36,595 nucleotides of DNA from Dehalococcoidales bacterium (GCA_028706655.1 JAQTVW010000006.1:1-36595); one strand, 5' to 3'. Shown: positions 1 to 8,369, counted from the first letter of the stretch. Numbers and translations: made by a program. The notes: generated by a model not told the origin, from the sequence alone.

Positions 1-115
1 CCGGGGAGGGATTTCGCTTTTCTCCCATCATCAAGCCACCCTCAATATTATCAAAACCTCATTTCTGTGGTAAGCTTATAGAAGTCGTTACTGCGCGCCG
101 CAAGAGGTGATGAAT

Positions 116-946
116 ATGCAGGCTAGTCCGGTCAGAATTCATGCCCGCCCCAAACTGAATGCCCCCAATCTCCTCGCCGCGTGGCCCGGCATCGGCAACG
201 TGTCTGCCATTGCCGCCAACTACCTGACGCGGAAGCTGGAGTTCAAAACCCTCGCCACGCTGGAAGCGGCGGACTTCTTCGAGCCTATCGGCGTGACCGT
301 CAAAGACAACGTCGTGGAAGCGCCGCAGTTCCCCCAGAACAACTTCTACTACTGGAAGAACCGCCGCGGCAAGAGCGATTTAATCATCTTCGTCGGGGAA
401 ACGCAGCCGCCCAACCAGAGCTACGACCTGGCGCACTGCATCCTTGATGCGTCCCTCAAATTCGGGGCGAAGCGTATTTATACCTGCGCCGCCGCCATGA
501 CCCGCATCCATCACACCGAACCGCCGCGCGTCTGGGGCGTTGCGACCAATCCCGCGGTTGCCGCCGAATTGAAGCCCTACGGACTGATGCCCGCTACCAG
601 CGTGCAGATTGCCGGCATGAACGGGCTGCTCCTCGGCGTGGCGAAGGAAAGGAAAATCGAGGGGGTCTGCCTGCTGGGCGAGGTACCGCAATACGCCGCG
701 CGCATCCAGAACCCGATGGCGGCGCTGGCGGTGCTCCGCGTGCTCACGAAGATACTGGATATTGAAATCGACCTGGCGGAGCTGCAAACGTTCGCCGCCG
801 AGACCAGCGAGCGCATGAAGCAAATGGCTTCCGAGGCGATGGGGGAGTATATCGACCTGTTCACCGAGCCTATCTGGCAGCGCAATGAGGAGGAGGACGA
901 GGGGGAGGAAGGCGAAGGCGAGGACGAGGGCGGCGGACTGAACTGA
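116..946 (+). CDS. PAC2 family protein
   Basis: About 276 residues. The sequence resembles the PAC2 (proteasome assembly chaperone-like) family: an N-terminal stretch with AAWPGIGNVS, a central strand LIIFVGETQPP, and a second half with AGMNGLLLG and a conserved VPQYAARIQNP segment. The family is found in archaea and bacteria and its bacterial role is unknown. The C-terminus is a low-complexity acidic tail rich in Glu and Gly. I chose the ATG at 116 because AAGAGG at 102-107 then lies 8 nt upstream; in-frame GTG 107 and ATG 110 leave no room for that ribosome site. The stop overlaps the next start by 1 nt (TGATG), so the acetyltransferase is probably translationally coupled. Confidence 0.8.
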   Translation: MQASPVRIHARPKLNAPNLLAAWPGIGNVSAIAANYLTRKLEFKTLATLEAADFFEPIGVTVKDNVVEAPQFPQNNFYYWKNRRGKSDLIIFVGETQPPNQSYDLAHCILDASLKFGAKRIYTCAAAMTRIHHTEPPRVWGVATNPAVAAELKPYGLMPATSVQIAGMNGLLLGVAKERKIEGVCLLGEVPQYAARIQNPMAALAVLRVLTKILDIEIDLAELQTFAAETSERMKQMASEAMGEYIDLFTEPIWQRNEEEDEGEEGEGEDEGGGLN

Positions 947-1518
947 TGATTACCGGCGGTAAAGTGCGCCTGCGGGAGAAACGGCTCGCCGACGCGCGCG
1001 ACGATTATAACTGGCAGTCCGACCCCGAACTGGCGCAGCTCGATGCCACGTCAGCGCTGCGTGTCCCGTTCGAGGAATACCTGGTGGAATACAGCTACCA
1101 GATTCGCCATCCTTCCGATGTCAGCCGCCATTTTTCCATTGAAAGCCCCGATGGCAAACACATCGGCAACTGCACCTACTATAACATCAACGCCAGCAAG
1201 GCTGAGGCGGAAATCGGCATCATGATCGGCGACCGCAATTACTGGGACCACGGCTACGGCACCGATGCCATAGACACCCTGCTCGCGTATATTTTCCGCG
1301 ATACGAATTTGAGCCGCATCTATTTAAAAACCCTCGATTGGAACTTTCGCGCCCAGCGCAGCTTCGCCAAGTCCGGTTTCCGGGCTTGCGGCAACCTGAG
1401 CCGGGACGGGCACAGCTTCGTCCTGATGGAGCAGACGCGGGCGCAGTGGCAGACAGGAAAGACAGGAAAAAATGGAGCATCAGATAACTTACGCGCCGAT
1501 AGAGTGGCTGGGGGATAA
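946..1518 (+). CDS. GNAT family N-acetyltransferase
   Basis: 190 residues. RimJ/RimL-like GNAT fold: an N-terminal R-L-R-E-K segment, then EIGIMIGDRNYWDHGYGTDA, which contains the acetyl-CoA pyrophosphate loop (G-x-G-Y-G-T-D-A), then LSRIYLKTLDWNFRAQRSFAKSGF, the usual N-x-R-A-x-x-x-F-x-K-x-G-F ending. It probably transfers acetyl from acetyl-CoA to a protein N-terminus or small amine; the substrate cannot be told. The start overlaps the PAC2 stop by 1 nt. The last 47 nt overlap the start of mtnA, so the final residues after the GNAT core are probably not functionally constrained. Confidence 0.85.
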   Translation: MITGGKVRLREKRLADARDDYNWQSDPELAQLDATSALRVPFEEYLVEYSYQIRHPSDVSRHFSIESPDGKHIGNCTYYNINASKAEAEIGIMIGDRNYWDHGYGTDAIDTLLAYIFRDTNLSRIYLKTLDWNFRAQRSFAKSGFRACGNLSRDGHSFVLMEQTRAQWQTGKTGKNGASDNLRADRVAGG

Positions 1519-2521
1519 GGTCAGGCTGCTCGACCAGACCAGGCTGCCCGGCGAGGAAATCTATATCGAAACCGATGATTACCGCGTCGTCGCGGAGGCT
1601 ATTAAGGAACTCAAGGTGCGCGGCGCGCCGGCAATCGGCATCGCGGGAGCGTATGGCGTGGCGCTCGGAGCACTAAAAATCGAGGCGGCATCGCCGGAAG
1701 AGTTCCGTGCCCGGCTCGCCGAGGTCATCAGCACCATCGCCGGCACGCGCCCCACCGCCCGCAACCTCTTCGGCGCGCTGGAATATCTGCAAAAAGCGGC
1801 GCAAACCGGCAAGAGCGTCGCGCAAATCAGAAACAACATCATCGCCGCCGCCATAACCATCCACGAAGAAGAAGCCGCCGCCACCCATAAACTGAGCGAG
1901 TATGGCGCGGAGTTGATTCAAGACGGCGATACCATTTTGACCCACTGCAACACGGGACCGCTGGCGACCACCGGCTACGGCACGGCGCTCGGCGTGATTA
2001 TCCGGGCGCACGAGCAGGGCAAAATTGTGAAGGTCTTCGCGGATGAGACCCGCCCGCTGCTCCAGGGCGCGCGCCTGACCTGCTGGGAAGCGCAGAAGGC
2101 GGGCATCCCGGTCACTTTGATTACCGATAGCATGGCGGGCTATTTTTTGAACCGCGGCTATATCAACAGTGTCATCACCGGCGCGGACAGAATCGCCGCC
2201 AATGGAGATACGGCAAACAAAATCGGCACTTACTCCCTCGCGGTACTGGCGAAGGAGAACGGCGTGCCTTTTTACATCGCCGCGCCGACGACGACCATCG
2301 ACCCGTGCATCGTGACGGGCGCGCAAATCCCCATCGAGCAGCGCAGTCCCGATGAAGTGACCCATGTGCAGGGCGTGTCTTTAGCGCCCGCGGGCGTCGC
2401 CGCCGCCAATCCCGCCTTCGATGTAACGCCGCATAAGTACATCACGGCGATAATCACGGAGAAGGGAATTATCCGCAAGCCGTACAAAGCGGGAATTAAA
2501 AGCATCACCTCAGTTGCATAG
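1472..2521 (+). CDS. mtnA: S-methyl-5-thioribose-1-phosphate isomerase
   Basis: 349 residues, normal for the family. Converts methylthioribose-1-phosphate to methylthioribulose-1-phosphate in methionine salvage. It has the eIF2B-like fold markers: VRGAPAIGIAGAYG near residue 50, HCNTGPLATTGYGTA with the catalytic Cys159, and ITGADRIAANGDTANKIGT with the catalytic Asp239. Both residues match the Cys/Asp pair known for MtnA. The ATG at 1472 has an AGGAA site just upstream and lies inside the end of the GNAT gene. mtnP follows after an inserted DUF2971 gene, so the two salvage enzymes were probably once adjacent. Confidence 0.95.
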   Translation: MEHQITYAPIEWLGDKVRLLDQTRLPGEEIYIETDDYRVVAEAIKELKVRGAPAIGIAGAYGVALGALKIEAASPEEFRARLAEVISTIAGTRPTARNLFGALEYLQKAAQTGKSVAQIRNNIIAAAITIHEEEAAATHKLSEYGAELIQDGDTILTHCNTGPLATTGYGTALGVIIRAHEQGKIVKVFADETRPLLQGARLTCWEAQKAGIPVTLITDSMAGYFLNRGYINSVITGADRIAANGDTANKIGTYSLAVLAKENGVPFYIAAPTTTIDPCIVTGAQIPIEQRSPDEVTHVQGVSLAPAGVAAANPAFDVTPHKYITAIITEKGIIRKPYKAGIKSITSVA

Positions 2522-2542
2522 CGGCGGCTTTCATACTACAAT
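2514..2542 (+). promoter_or_regulatory. sigma70-type promoter for DUF2971 gene
   Basis: TTGCAT at 2514-2519, 17-nt spacer, TACAAT at 2537-2542. The -35 overlaps the last codons of mtnA. The predicted start near 2549 leaves about 60 nt of leader before the DUF2971 ATG. Confidence 0.45.
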
Positions 2543-2609
2543 CTCAGCATAGTCAGATGTGACCTATCCCCCTCGATTTGAGAGTGGATGAAGGAAGGTC
2601 TAGACAAGA

Positions 2610-3386
2610 ATGTTTCGCCAAGAAGACAATATTGTTACTCCTGAAGATGATATTGTGATATGGCGATACATGGATTTCTCGAATTTTATAGATATTATAA
2701 GTACATCTGAACTATATTTTTCTTCTATAAAGAGGCTAAATGATCCTTTTGAAGGAACTTATACGAAAATAAATAAAGACCTACTAAATAAACAATTACG
2801 CGGTGAAATCACAAAAACACCAGGTCTTGATTTTATTGACACAGAGCATCACAAACTGGAAAACATTCGTGATACATTTCTATTTTTACGGAAATCTTTT
2901 GCGGTCAACTGTTGGAACATAAGCGAACATGAATCTGCTGCACTTTGGAAGATGTATTGTAGTGGGCTTGATGGAATCGCTATTCAATCAACAGTAGGTC
3001 GTTTGAAAGAGGCTTTAAAAACAGAAAGTAGGGATATTTATATTGGGAAAGTAAAATATATTAATTATCTGGTTGATATGATACCTTTCTCCGGGATAAC
3101 AACGCCTATTTATTATAAAAGAAAAAGTTTTCAATATGAAAATGAATTGAGATTATCTACTCTTATGCCGATATCCTCCAAAATAGCTGAAACTACGAAT
3201 CATCTTATTACGAAGAGTCAAGAGGGATGTCGTATAAAAATAGATGTAAATCAATTAATTACAAAAGTATATATTTCACCTACATGCGGTAAGTGGCTCA
3301 AGAAACTTGTGGAATCTGTAACATGTAAATATGGATTGATTAAAAACATTCATCAATCGGATTTGAACAAGAATCCCATATTGTAA
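2610..3386 (+). CDS. DUF2971 domain protein, AT-rich insertion
   Basis: 258 residues. Matches the DUF2971 pattern: an N-terminal IWRYMDFSNFIDII, a strand LYFSSIKRLNDPFEGTY with the NDPFEG motif, and CWNISEHESAALWKMYCSG with the conserved Trp-Ser-Glu-Ser-Trp spacing. The function of DUF2971 is not established. Codon use is strongly AT-biased (many AAA, TAT, ATA) against GC-rich neighbours on both sides, which points to recent horizontal transfer. It sits between mtnA and mtnP in the same direction. The start is uncertain: GGAAGG lies about 12 nt before the ATG. Confidence 0.8.
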   Translation: MFRQEDNIVTPEDDIVIWRYMDFSNFIDIISTSELYFSSIKRLNDPFEGTYTKINKDLLNKQLRGEITKTPGLDFIDTEHHKLENIRDTFLFLRKSFAVNCWNISEHESAALWKMYCSGLDGIAIQSTVGRLKEALKTESRDIYIGKVKYINYLVDMIPFSGITTPIYYKRKSFQYENELRLSTLMPISSKIAETTNHLITKSQEGCRIKIDVNQLITKVYISPTCGKWLKKLVESVTCKYGLIKNIHQSDLNKNPIL

Positions 3387-3408
3387 TATTTTGGAGGTTT
3401 CCTAACAT

Positions 3409-4296
3409 ATGCCACAATCACAACCTAAAGCTAAATTCGCGGTTATCGGCGGCACCGGGCTGTATGACATCGAAGGGATTACGGATGTTCAAGAGGTCAA
3501 CCTCGATACTCCCTTCGGCAAACCGAGCGATACTATCGTGGTGGGGAAGCTGGGCGGCGTTGGCGTCGCCTTCCTGCCCCGGCACGGGCGCGGGCACCGC
3601 ATCCCCCCGACCGATGTCCCCTACCGTGCCAACATCTTCGCCCTTAAATCCCTCGGCGTGGAGTTTATCATCGGCATCAACTCGGTGGGCAGCTTCCAGG
3701 AAGAAATCAAACCCGGTCACCTGCTGATTCCCGACCAGCTAATCGACCGCACGCGCAGCCGGGTGAGCACCTTTTTCCGCGAGGACATCGTGGCGCACAT
3801 CGCCTTCGCCGAACCGTTCTGCCCGCTGCTCAGCCAGACGCTCTACCTTTCGGCGCATGAAGCGGGCGCGACGGTGCACCGCAGCGGCACCTATCTCGTC
3901 ATGGAAGGGCCCGCCTTCTCGACGAAAGCGGAATCGCGACTGTACCGTTCGTGGGGCGCGGACGTCATCGGCATGACGGCGCTGCCGGAAGCCAAGCTGG
4001 CGCGCGAAGCGGAAATGTGCTACGCGATTATCGCCTGCGTGACCGATTATGATAGCTGGCACGAGGCGCACGAAGCGGTCACCGTCGAGGTGATTCTCAA
4101 TACGCTGCGCAAGAATATCGAAGTGTCCAAGAAAATTATCAAGCTAGCAATTAGCAAGATACCAGCCACCCACCGCGATTGCCAGTGCGCCGCAGCGCTC
4201 AAGATGGCGCTGGTCACCGCCCCTGACCTTATCCCGCCGGACAAGAAACAGCACCTCGACCTGTTCATCGGCAAATACATGAAGAAGGAGAAATAA
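3409..4296 (+). CDS. mtnP: S-methyl-5'-thioadenosine phosphorylase
   Basis: 295 residues. Phosphorolyses methylthioadenosine to adenine and methylthioribose-1-phosphate, the substrate of MtnA. Diagnostic segments: GGTGLYDIEG near the N-terminus, the phosphate-binding RHGRGHRIPP, the substrate segment MEGPAFSTKAESRLYRSWG followed by IGMTALPEAKLAREAEMCYA, and TDYDSWH with the aspartate that contacts the purine. GGAGG lies upstream of the ATG. The family overlaps with 5'-methylthioinosine and purine nucleoside phosphorylases, but the TALPEAKLAREAE signature and the mtnA neighbour favour MtnP. Confidence 0.95.
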   Translation: MPQSQPKAKFAVIGGTGLYDIEGITDVQEVNLDTPFGKPSDTIVVGKLGGVGVAFLPRHGRGHRIPPTDVPYRANIFALKSLGVEFIIGINSVGSFQEEIKPGHLLIPDQLIDRTRSRVSTFFREDIVAHIAFAEPFCPLLSQTLYLSAHEAGATVHRSGTYLVMEGPAFSTKAESRLYRSWGADVIGMTALPEAKLAREAEMCYAIIACVTDYDSWHEAHEAVTVEVILNTLRKNIEVSKKIIKLAISKIPATHRDCQCAAALKMALVTAPDLIPPDKKQHLDLFIGKYMKKEK

Positions 4297-4303
4297 CCGG
4301 ATT

Positions 4304-4381
4304 TGTCATTGCGAGGAGTCAGAGCGACGAAGCAATCCCAAACGGATTTGTAGAGATTGCCGCGCCTCGCTCGCAATGACA
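4304..4381. repeat. 78-bp palindromic interspersed repeat, copy 1
   Basis: Terminal inverted repeats TGTCATTGCGAG / CTCGCAATGACA match perfectly over 12 bp, with CGACGAAGCAATC and AGATTGCC as inner arms. Related copies are at 14651-14732 and 23478-23554. REP/MITE-like, non-coding, lying between mtnP and the MetE-like gene. Confidence 0.85.
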
Positions 4382-4396
4382 TGAACGAGGAATATA

Positions 4397-5431
4397 ATGC
4401 CTTATATTGAATTCAACTGCCTGCCGACCATCATCGGCAGCATGCCCCATACCGACGCCGCTAAAGCCTGCGCGCTGGTGAGCCGCTACCTGAAAGACAT
4501 CCCCGCGTGGCCCCAATTGCCTAAACGTTCTTTTCTGGAGAACATGTACGCCCAGTACAGCGAGGGCTTCCCCGGCATTACCATCGAGGGCGACCGCATC
4601 TATGTCAAACACACCGCCGACCTGCCGCAGGCACTCGAAGCGCTCTACGCCGCCTATTTAGAAAACGATGTGGACAAGTTCCCCATCAGCGCGGAGTACG
4701 CGGCGGGACTGCACCGCTTTCTCACCGAGACTAACCTTAACCCGAAGCTGGTCAAGGGGCAGGTGACCGGCCCGCTGACGTGGGGACTGACCGTGACGGA
4801 CGAAAACCGGCGCGCCATCCTCCATGATGAAGTCCTCGGCGATGCCGTACCCAAATTACTCAAGCTCAAGGCGGGCTGGATGGAAAAGCAGCTCAGCCAG
4901 GTCAGCAGCAAAACCATCACCTTCCTGGACGAGCCATATATGTCGGCATACGGGTCGTCGGCATCGGCGGGGGCGTTCGCCTCGCCGGAGAAAGTCGTCG
5001 CCCTGCTGGAAGAAGTCCTCGGCGGCATCAAAGGACTCAAGGGCATCCACTGCTGCGGCAATACCGATTGGTCGGTGCTGCTCAAGACGAGCATGGATAT
5101 CCTGAGCTTCGATGCCTACCACTTCGCCATATCGCTGAGCCTGTATACTGACGGCATTAAAAAATTCCTCGACCGGGGCGGGACGGTGGCGTGGGGCATC
5201 GTGCCGGACAGTTCTGAAGCACTGATGGGCGAGACCGTCGCCAGTCTGCAGGACCGGCTGGAAGAGGCGATGGCGCCGTTCACCCGCAAGGGCGTGCCGT
5301 TCAAACAACTCATTACACAGGGACTATTAACGCCGAGCTGCGGACTGGCAACCCTGACCGAAGACTCCGCCGAACTGGCGCTGGCGCTCCTTGCCGATTT
5401 GTCCGCGAAGATACGTAGAAAGTACGGATAG
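4397..5431 (+). CDS. MetE-like / UROD-superfamily methionine synthase-type protein
   Basis: 344 residues, about the length of only the catalytic C-terminal half of cobalamin-independent methionine synthase. TIM-barrel features of the MetE/UROD superfamily are visible: PTIIGSMPHTD at the N-terminus, KGQVTGPLTWG near 120-130, FLDEP with Asp178-Glu179, HCCGNTDW with His218, Cys219 and Cys220, and TPSCGL with Cys315. The His/Cys, Glu and Cys set fits the zinc site that activates homocysteine. Core-MetE proteins lacking the N-terminal half, which accept a methyl group from methylcobalamin or a corrinoid protein, are known from archaea and Dehalococcoides. Location beside mtnP/mtnA supports a methionine role, but a different corrinoid methyltransferase is possible. 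Confidence 0.75.
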   Translation: MPYIEFNCLPTIIGSMPHTDAAKACALVSRYLKDIPAWPQLPKRSFLENMYAQYSEGFPGITIEGDRIYVKHTADLPQALEALYAAYLENDVDKFPISAEYAAGLHRFLTETNLNPKLVKGQVTGPLTWGLTVTDENRRAILHDEVLGDAVPKLLKLKAGWMEKQLSQVSSKTITFLDEPYMSAYGSSASAGAFASPEKVVALLEEVLGGIKGLKGIHCCGNTDWSVLLKTSMDILSFDAYHFAISLSLYTDGIKKFLDRGGTVAWGIVPDSSEALMGETVASLQDRLEEAMAPFTRKGVPFKQLITQGLLTPSCGLATLTEDSAELALALLADLSAKIRRKYG

Positions 5432-5436
5432 CTTTT

Positions 5437-5637
5437 ATGGAATGTAATCTCAAAGCCAATCAACTTAAATGCAAATGTACCTACGAACCCTGCTCCCGCA
5501 AGGGCAAGTGCTGCGAATGTATCTCCTATCACCTCGGCATGCAGGAATTGCCCGCCTGTGCCTTCCCGGTGGAAATTGAACAGACCTACGACCGCTCTTT
5601 TAGCCGCTTTGCCCGCATGGTCCAGAAAAGGGGCTAG
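5437..5637 (+). CDS. DUF6485-type small cysteine-rich protein
   Basis: 66 residues with eight cysteines, arranged C-x8-C-x-C and then C-x5-CC-x2-C followed by CAFP. This pattern suggests a metal-binding (zinc or Fe-S) peptide and matches small proteins annotated as DUF6485 in anaerobes. The start lies 5 nt after the MetE-like stop, so the two are almost certainly cotranscribed. No function can be assigned; a link to the corrinoid or methyl-transfer enzyme upstream is inference from position. Confidence 0.75.
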   Translation: MECNLKANQLKCKCTYEPCSRKGKCCECISYHLGMQELPACAFPVEIEQTYDRSFSRFARMVQKRG

Positions 5638-5749
5638 CGCCGTCATCCCGCTTGCCCTGAGCCTGTATCGAAGGATATTACACGAGCGGATTACCTGACT
5701 TATCAATAACCCACTGGCGCAAACTCCGGTTTTGGGTTATATTAGGGGT

Positions 5750-5875
5750 ATGAACAAACCGCAAAAGGTTGCTCTCCAAAAACGCAAGCACCGGGCAAAA
5801 ATCCTCGACGAGAGGCGCCGCGCCGAGCGCAAGGCAGAACAGCGCGCCGCAAAGAAGAAGCCTGCGGCTGCCTGA
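5750..5875 (+). CDS. 41-residue highly basic small protein
   Basis: Begins MNKPQKVALQKRKHRAKI and continues as an Arg/Lys/Ala/Glu-rich helix ending KKKPAAA. There are no hydrophobic segments or cysteines. The composition resembles a nucleic-acid-binding or ribosome-associated tail. AGGGG just before the ATG could serve as a ribosome site; alternatively TATATT at 5738-5743 could be a -10 placing the start of transcription on the ATG itself, though the matching -35 (TGGCGC) is poor. The gene is isolated between the DUF6485 gene and the kinase gene. Confidence 0.5.
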   Translation: MNKPQKVALQKRKHRAKILDERRRAERKAEQRAAKKKPAAA

Positions 5876-5990
5876 CGCCGGGTGTCAAGGCTAATGTAAC
5901 CGGGTAACAGCGCGATAATGCGGGTATCAATATGCCCGCCGAACAAGGCTTCACGCTGACAGGTAACTGATAACCCCGGAATGAGTCATT

Positions 5991-7550
5991 ATGGCTGAAC
6001 TACCGGAACTGATACAGGCGCTGCTCAACCCCAATCTTTACCCTGAACCGGCGGCGAGGGTCGAGCTGATGCAGACGCAGATGTCCTTCGTCCTCATCAC
6101 CGGCGATTACGTTTACAAAATCAAGAAACCGGTCAACCTCGGCTACCTGGACTATACCACTCTGGACAAACGCCTCGCCCTTTGCCGGAAGGAGCTGGAA
6201 CTCAACCGGAGGCTCTGTCCGGACGCTTACCTCGCGATCGTGCCCATCGTAAAAAGAGATGGCAAATATGCATTGGGCGGTGCAGGCGAAGCCATCGAGT
6301 ACGCGGTGAAAATGCGCCGCCTGCCCCGGGAAGGCATGATGGATGTCCTCCTGCCGCAGGATAAAGTCACAACGGAAATGCTCGCGGGACTGGCGGCAAA
6401 GCTGTCAGACTTCCATTCGCGGGCAGCAACCGGACAGGGTATCAATCAGTTCGGCAGTATCACCGCCGTCAGGACCAACACCGACGAGAACTTTACCCAG
6501 GTCGCGCCATATCTCGGCAGGACTATCACGAATCGCCGGTACCAACGCATCAAGGAATATACCAATACATTCATCGCAGAGAACGTCCCGCTTTTCGAAA
6601 GACGCGTCGCTGACGGGAAAATCCGCGATTGTCACGGCGACCTGCATGCCGCCCACATCTGCTTTGCTGATGGCATCTGCATTTACGATTGCATCGAGTT
6701 CAACGACCGCTTCCGCTATTGCGATGTTGTTTCCGAGATTGCCTTCCTGGCGATGGACCTCGACCATTACGGGCGCGCCGATTTGTCCGCGAGCTTCGTC
6801 AATGCCTACGCTGCGGCAAGCGGTGATACAGACCTCAAAACCCTGCTCCGCTTTTACAAATGTTACCGGGCTTACGTGCGCGGCAAGGTAGGCTGCTTCC
6901 AGCTTGACGACCCGCACATCACTGACACAGAAAAGCCGAAAATTCTAGCGAACACGCAGAGCTATTTCGATTTAGCCGCCGCCTACACGAGAGCAAAGCC
7001 GCTGCTGCTCATCACGGTAGGACTGGTCGGCACGGGCAAGAGCACGCTGGCGCACAATCTGGCAAAGCGGATGGGACTGGCGGTTATTTCCTCCGATGTT
7101 ACCCGCAAGCGGCTGGCCGGCATTCCGGCGACCGAGCGCCATTATGACGAGTTCGACCGCGGGCTCTATTCTTCGGACTCTACCCGCCGCACCTATGACG
7201 CGATGTTCGCCGGCGCGCGGGATTTTCTCAAGGCAGGCATTTCTGTGATACTGGACGCTTCTTTCATCAAAGCTGCGGAGCGCCGCACCGCTAAAGAATT
7301 AGCCGATGCCGCGGGCGCCGATTTTTACATCGTCGAATGTACTTTGAGCGAAACCGCCATCAAAAAGCGGCTGGAAACCCGCCGCAGGCAGGCTTCTGTC
7401 TCGGATGGCAGACTGGAAATCCTCACGCCGCAGCAGCAGAATTTCGAGCCGGTCGCCGAAGTGCCGCCGGAGCGTCACTTCAAAGTCGATACTGCGCAGC
7501 CCAGGGAAGACTCGGCGAGCCACGTAGTTGAGCTAATCGGCATCGATTAG
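5991..7550 (+). CDS. Bifunctional aminoglycoside phosphotransferase-like / P-loop kinase protein
   Basis: 519 residues with two domains. The N-terminal part (about 1-310) resembles aminoglycoside-phosphotransferase-like kinases: VYKIKKPV near 42-48, the catalytic-loop motif HGDLHAAH at 215-222 and the metal-binding aspartate in IYDCIEF at 233. The C-terminal part (about 335-519) is a zeta-toxin/AAA-like P-loop kinase, with Walker A GLVGTGKST at 344-352, ISSDVTRKRL, and a lid-like KRLETRRRQ. Genes with this fusion are widespread in soil and sediment bacteria. The substrate is unknown, and real aminoglycoside resistance should not be assumed. The upstream ribosome site is weak (GGAATGAG). Confidence 0.85.
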   Translation: MAELPELIQALLNPNLYPEPAARVELMQTQMSFVLITGDYVYKIKKPVNLGYLDYTTLDKRLALCRKELELNRRLCPDAYLAIVPIVKRDGKYALGGAGEAIEYAVKMRRLPREGMMDVLLPQDKVTTEMLAGLAAKLSDFHSRAATGQGINQFGSITAVRTNTDENFTQVAPYLGRTITNRRYQRIKEYTNTFIAENVPLFERRVADGKIRDCHGDLHAAHICFADGICIYDCIEFNDRFRYCDVVSEIAFLAMDLDHYGRADLSASFVNAYAAASGDTDLKTLLRFYKCYRAYVRGKVGCFQLDDPHITDTEKPKILANTQSYFDLAAAYTRAKPLLLITVGLVGTGKSTLAHNLAKRMGLAVISSDVTRKRLAGIPATERHYDEFDRGLYSSDSTRRTYDAMFAGARDFLKAGISVILDASFIKAAERRTAKELADAAGADFYIVECTLSETAIKKRLETRRRQASVSDGRLEILTPQQQNFEPVAEVPPERHFKVDTAQPREDSASHVVELIGID

Positions 7551-7561
7551 TGACTGATTTT

Positions 7562-7583
7562 TGTCATTCCGCGAAGGCGGGAA
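7562..7583. repeat. Fragment of a TGTCATTCC-type interspersed repeat
   Basis: TGTCATTCCGCGAAGGCGGG followed by AAT looks like one end of a palindromic repeat (CCGC-GAAGG-CGGG stem). It lies 33 nt before a second repeat of different sequence. Confidence 0.45.
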
Positions 7584-7615
7584 TTTAGGCGCGATGTTCC
7601 GGTTTATCAGGTTCC

Positions 7616-7687
7616 TGTCATTCTGAAGGAGCCGAAGCGACTGAAGAATCTCGTGGCACGAGACCCTTCGCTGCGCTCAGGGTGACA
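7616..7687. repeat. 72-bp palindromic interspersed repeat, second family
   Basis: Starts TGTCATTCTGAAGGAGCCGA and ends CTGCGCTCAGGGTGACA; the ends pair as an imperfect inverted repeat, with GAATCTCGTG/CACGAGACCC as the inner hairpin. Same general design as the TGTCATTGCGAG family but a different sequence. It occupies the convergent space between the kinase and dUTPase-like genes. Confidence 0.7.
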
Positions 7688-7743
7688 ATGCTGGATTATC
7701 GGGTCAAACCTCATAATGACACCTGTTAAACATATCTACTTCG

Positions 7744-8253
7744 CTATTTGATGTTCTCGCCCTGGTAAATCCCGCTGTAACCCTCGGTTTCGCTCGCCAG
7801 CCGGAAAAAGACCAGTTGCCCGATACGGGCATTCTGCTGCACCCGGAAACCGTGCGGGTGATAGACCACCAATAGGGACTGCGAGCGACCGTTATAGCCG
7901 GCGTCCCAGACCGCCATCCCCAGCGTAACCCCGCAGCGCAGCAGGCTGGAACGCGGAGCACCCAGCGCCATGATATCCTTCGGCAGGTGAACGATTTCAT
8001 TGTAGGTGATGAGATAAGCGCCGGGGACTAAATCGATATAGCCAAAAGCATCGTAGGCAAGAGGCGTTTGCGGTGGAATCTGCCGGCTTTTCACCGCGAT
8101 TTCTCCGCCGGTTTCCATCATCGCGACATCGCGCAAAGTGAGGTCGAAGCCATTGGGCTGTACCTGTTCGGCGAGGTTTTGCCAGCTTTCCACCAGCGGC
8201 GGTTGAGCGTTAATCAGGGCGCGGATTTCCTGACCGGATAAAATGCCTGTCAT
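7744..8253 (-). CDS. dUTPase / dCTP deaminase family protein
   Basis: 169 residues. The trimeric dUTPase/dCTP deaminase fold is shown by QPNGFDLTL in the N-terminal third, PRSSLLRCGVTLGMAVWDAGYNGR (conserved Ser-Ser-Leu-x-Arg and the Asp-x-Gly-Tyr-x-Gly-Arg loop) and RIGQLVFF near the end. It removes pyrophosphate from dUTP and/or deaminates dCTP, keeping uracil out of DNA. The family cannot be split safely by eye; the short length and lack of a long C-terminal tail resemble archaeal-type dUTPases. I chose the ATG at 8253 because AAGGAG lies just upstream; an upstream in-frame extension to 8349 has no support. Confidence 0.85.
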   Translation of the reverse strand: MTGILSGQEIRALINAQPPLVESWQNLAEQVQPNGFDLTLRDVAMMETGGEIAVKSRQIPPQTPLAYDAFGYIDLVPGAYLITYNEIVHLPKDIMALGAPRSSLLRCGVTLGMAVWDAGYNGRSQSLLVVYHPHGFRVQQNARIGQLVFFRLASETEGYSGIYQGENIK

Positions 8254-8307
8254 GAGGATTCTCCTTAATTTTCGGTGCTGTTCCAGTATACTAGAAACCG
8301 GCTGTTC

Positions 8308-8336
8308 TTTACATGCCCATCTGCCTGATTTAGAAT
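8308..8336 (+). promoter_or_regulatory. Promoter for the HAD hydrolase gene
   Basis: TTTACA at 8308-8313, 17-nt spacer, TAGAAT at 8331-8336. It lies in the divergent region shared with the dUTPase-like gene, which may use AGTATA at 8285-8290 (TATACT on the minus strand) as its -10. Confidence 0.5.
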
Positions 8337-8369
8337 GAAGGTGTTGCAATATTCCCGAGGAGTAAGTTG

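Noticed and set aside
2522-2609. Possible SAM-type riboswitch near the methionine salvage genes
   Set aside because: No SAM riboswitch core or terminator hairpin visible; the stretch is explained by a promoter and leader.
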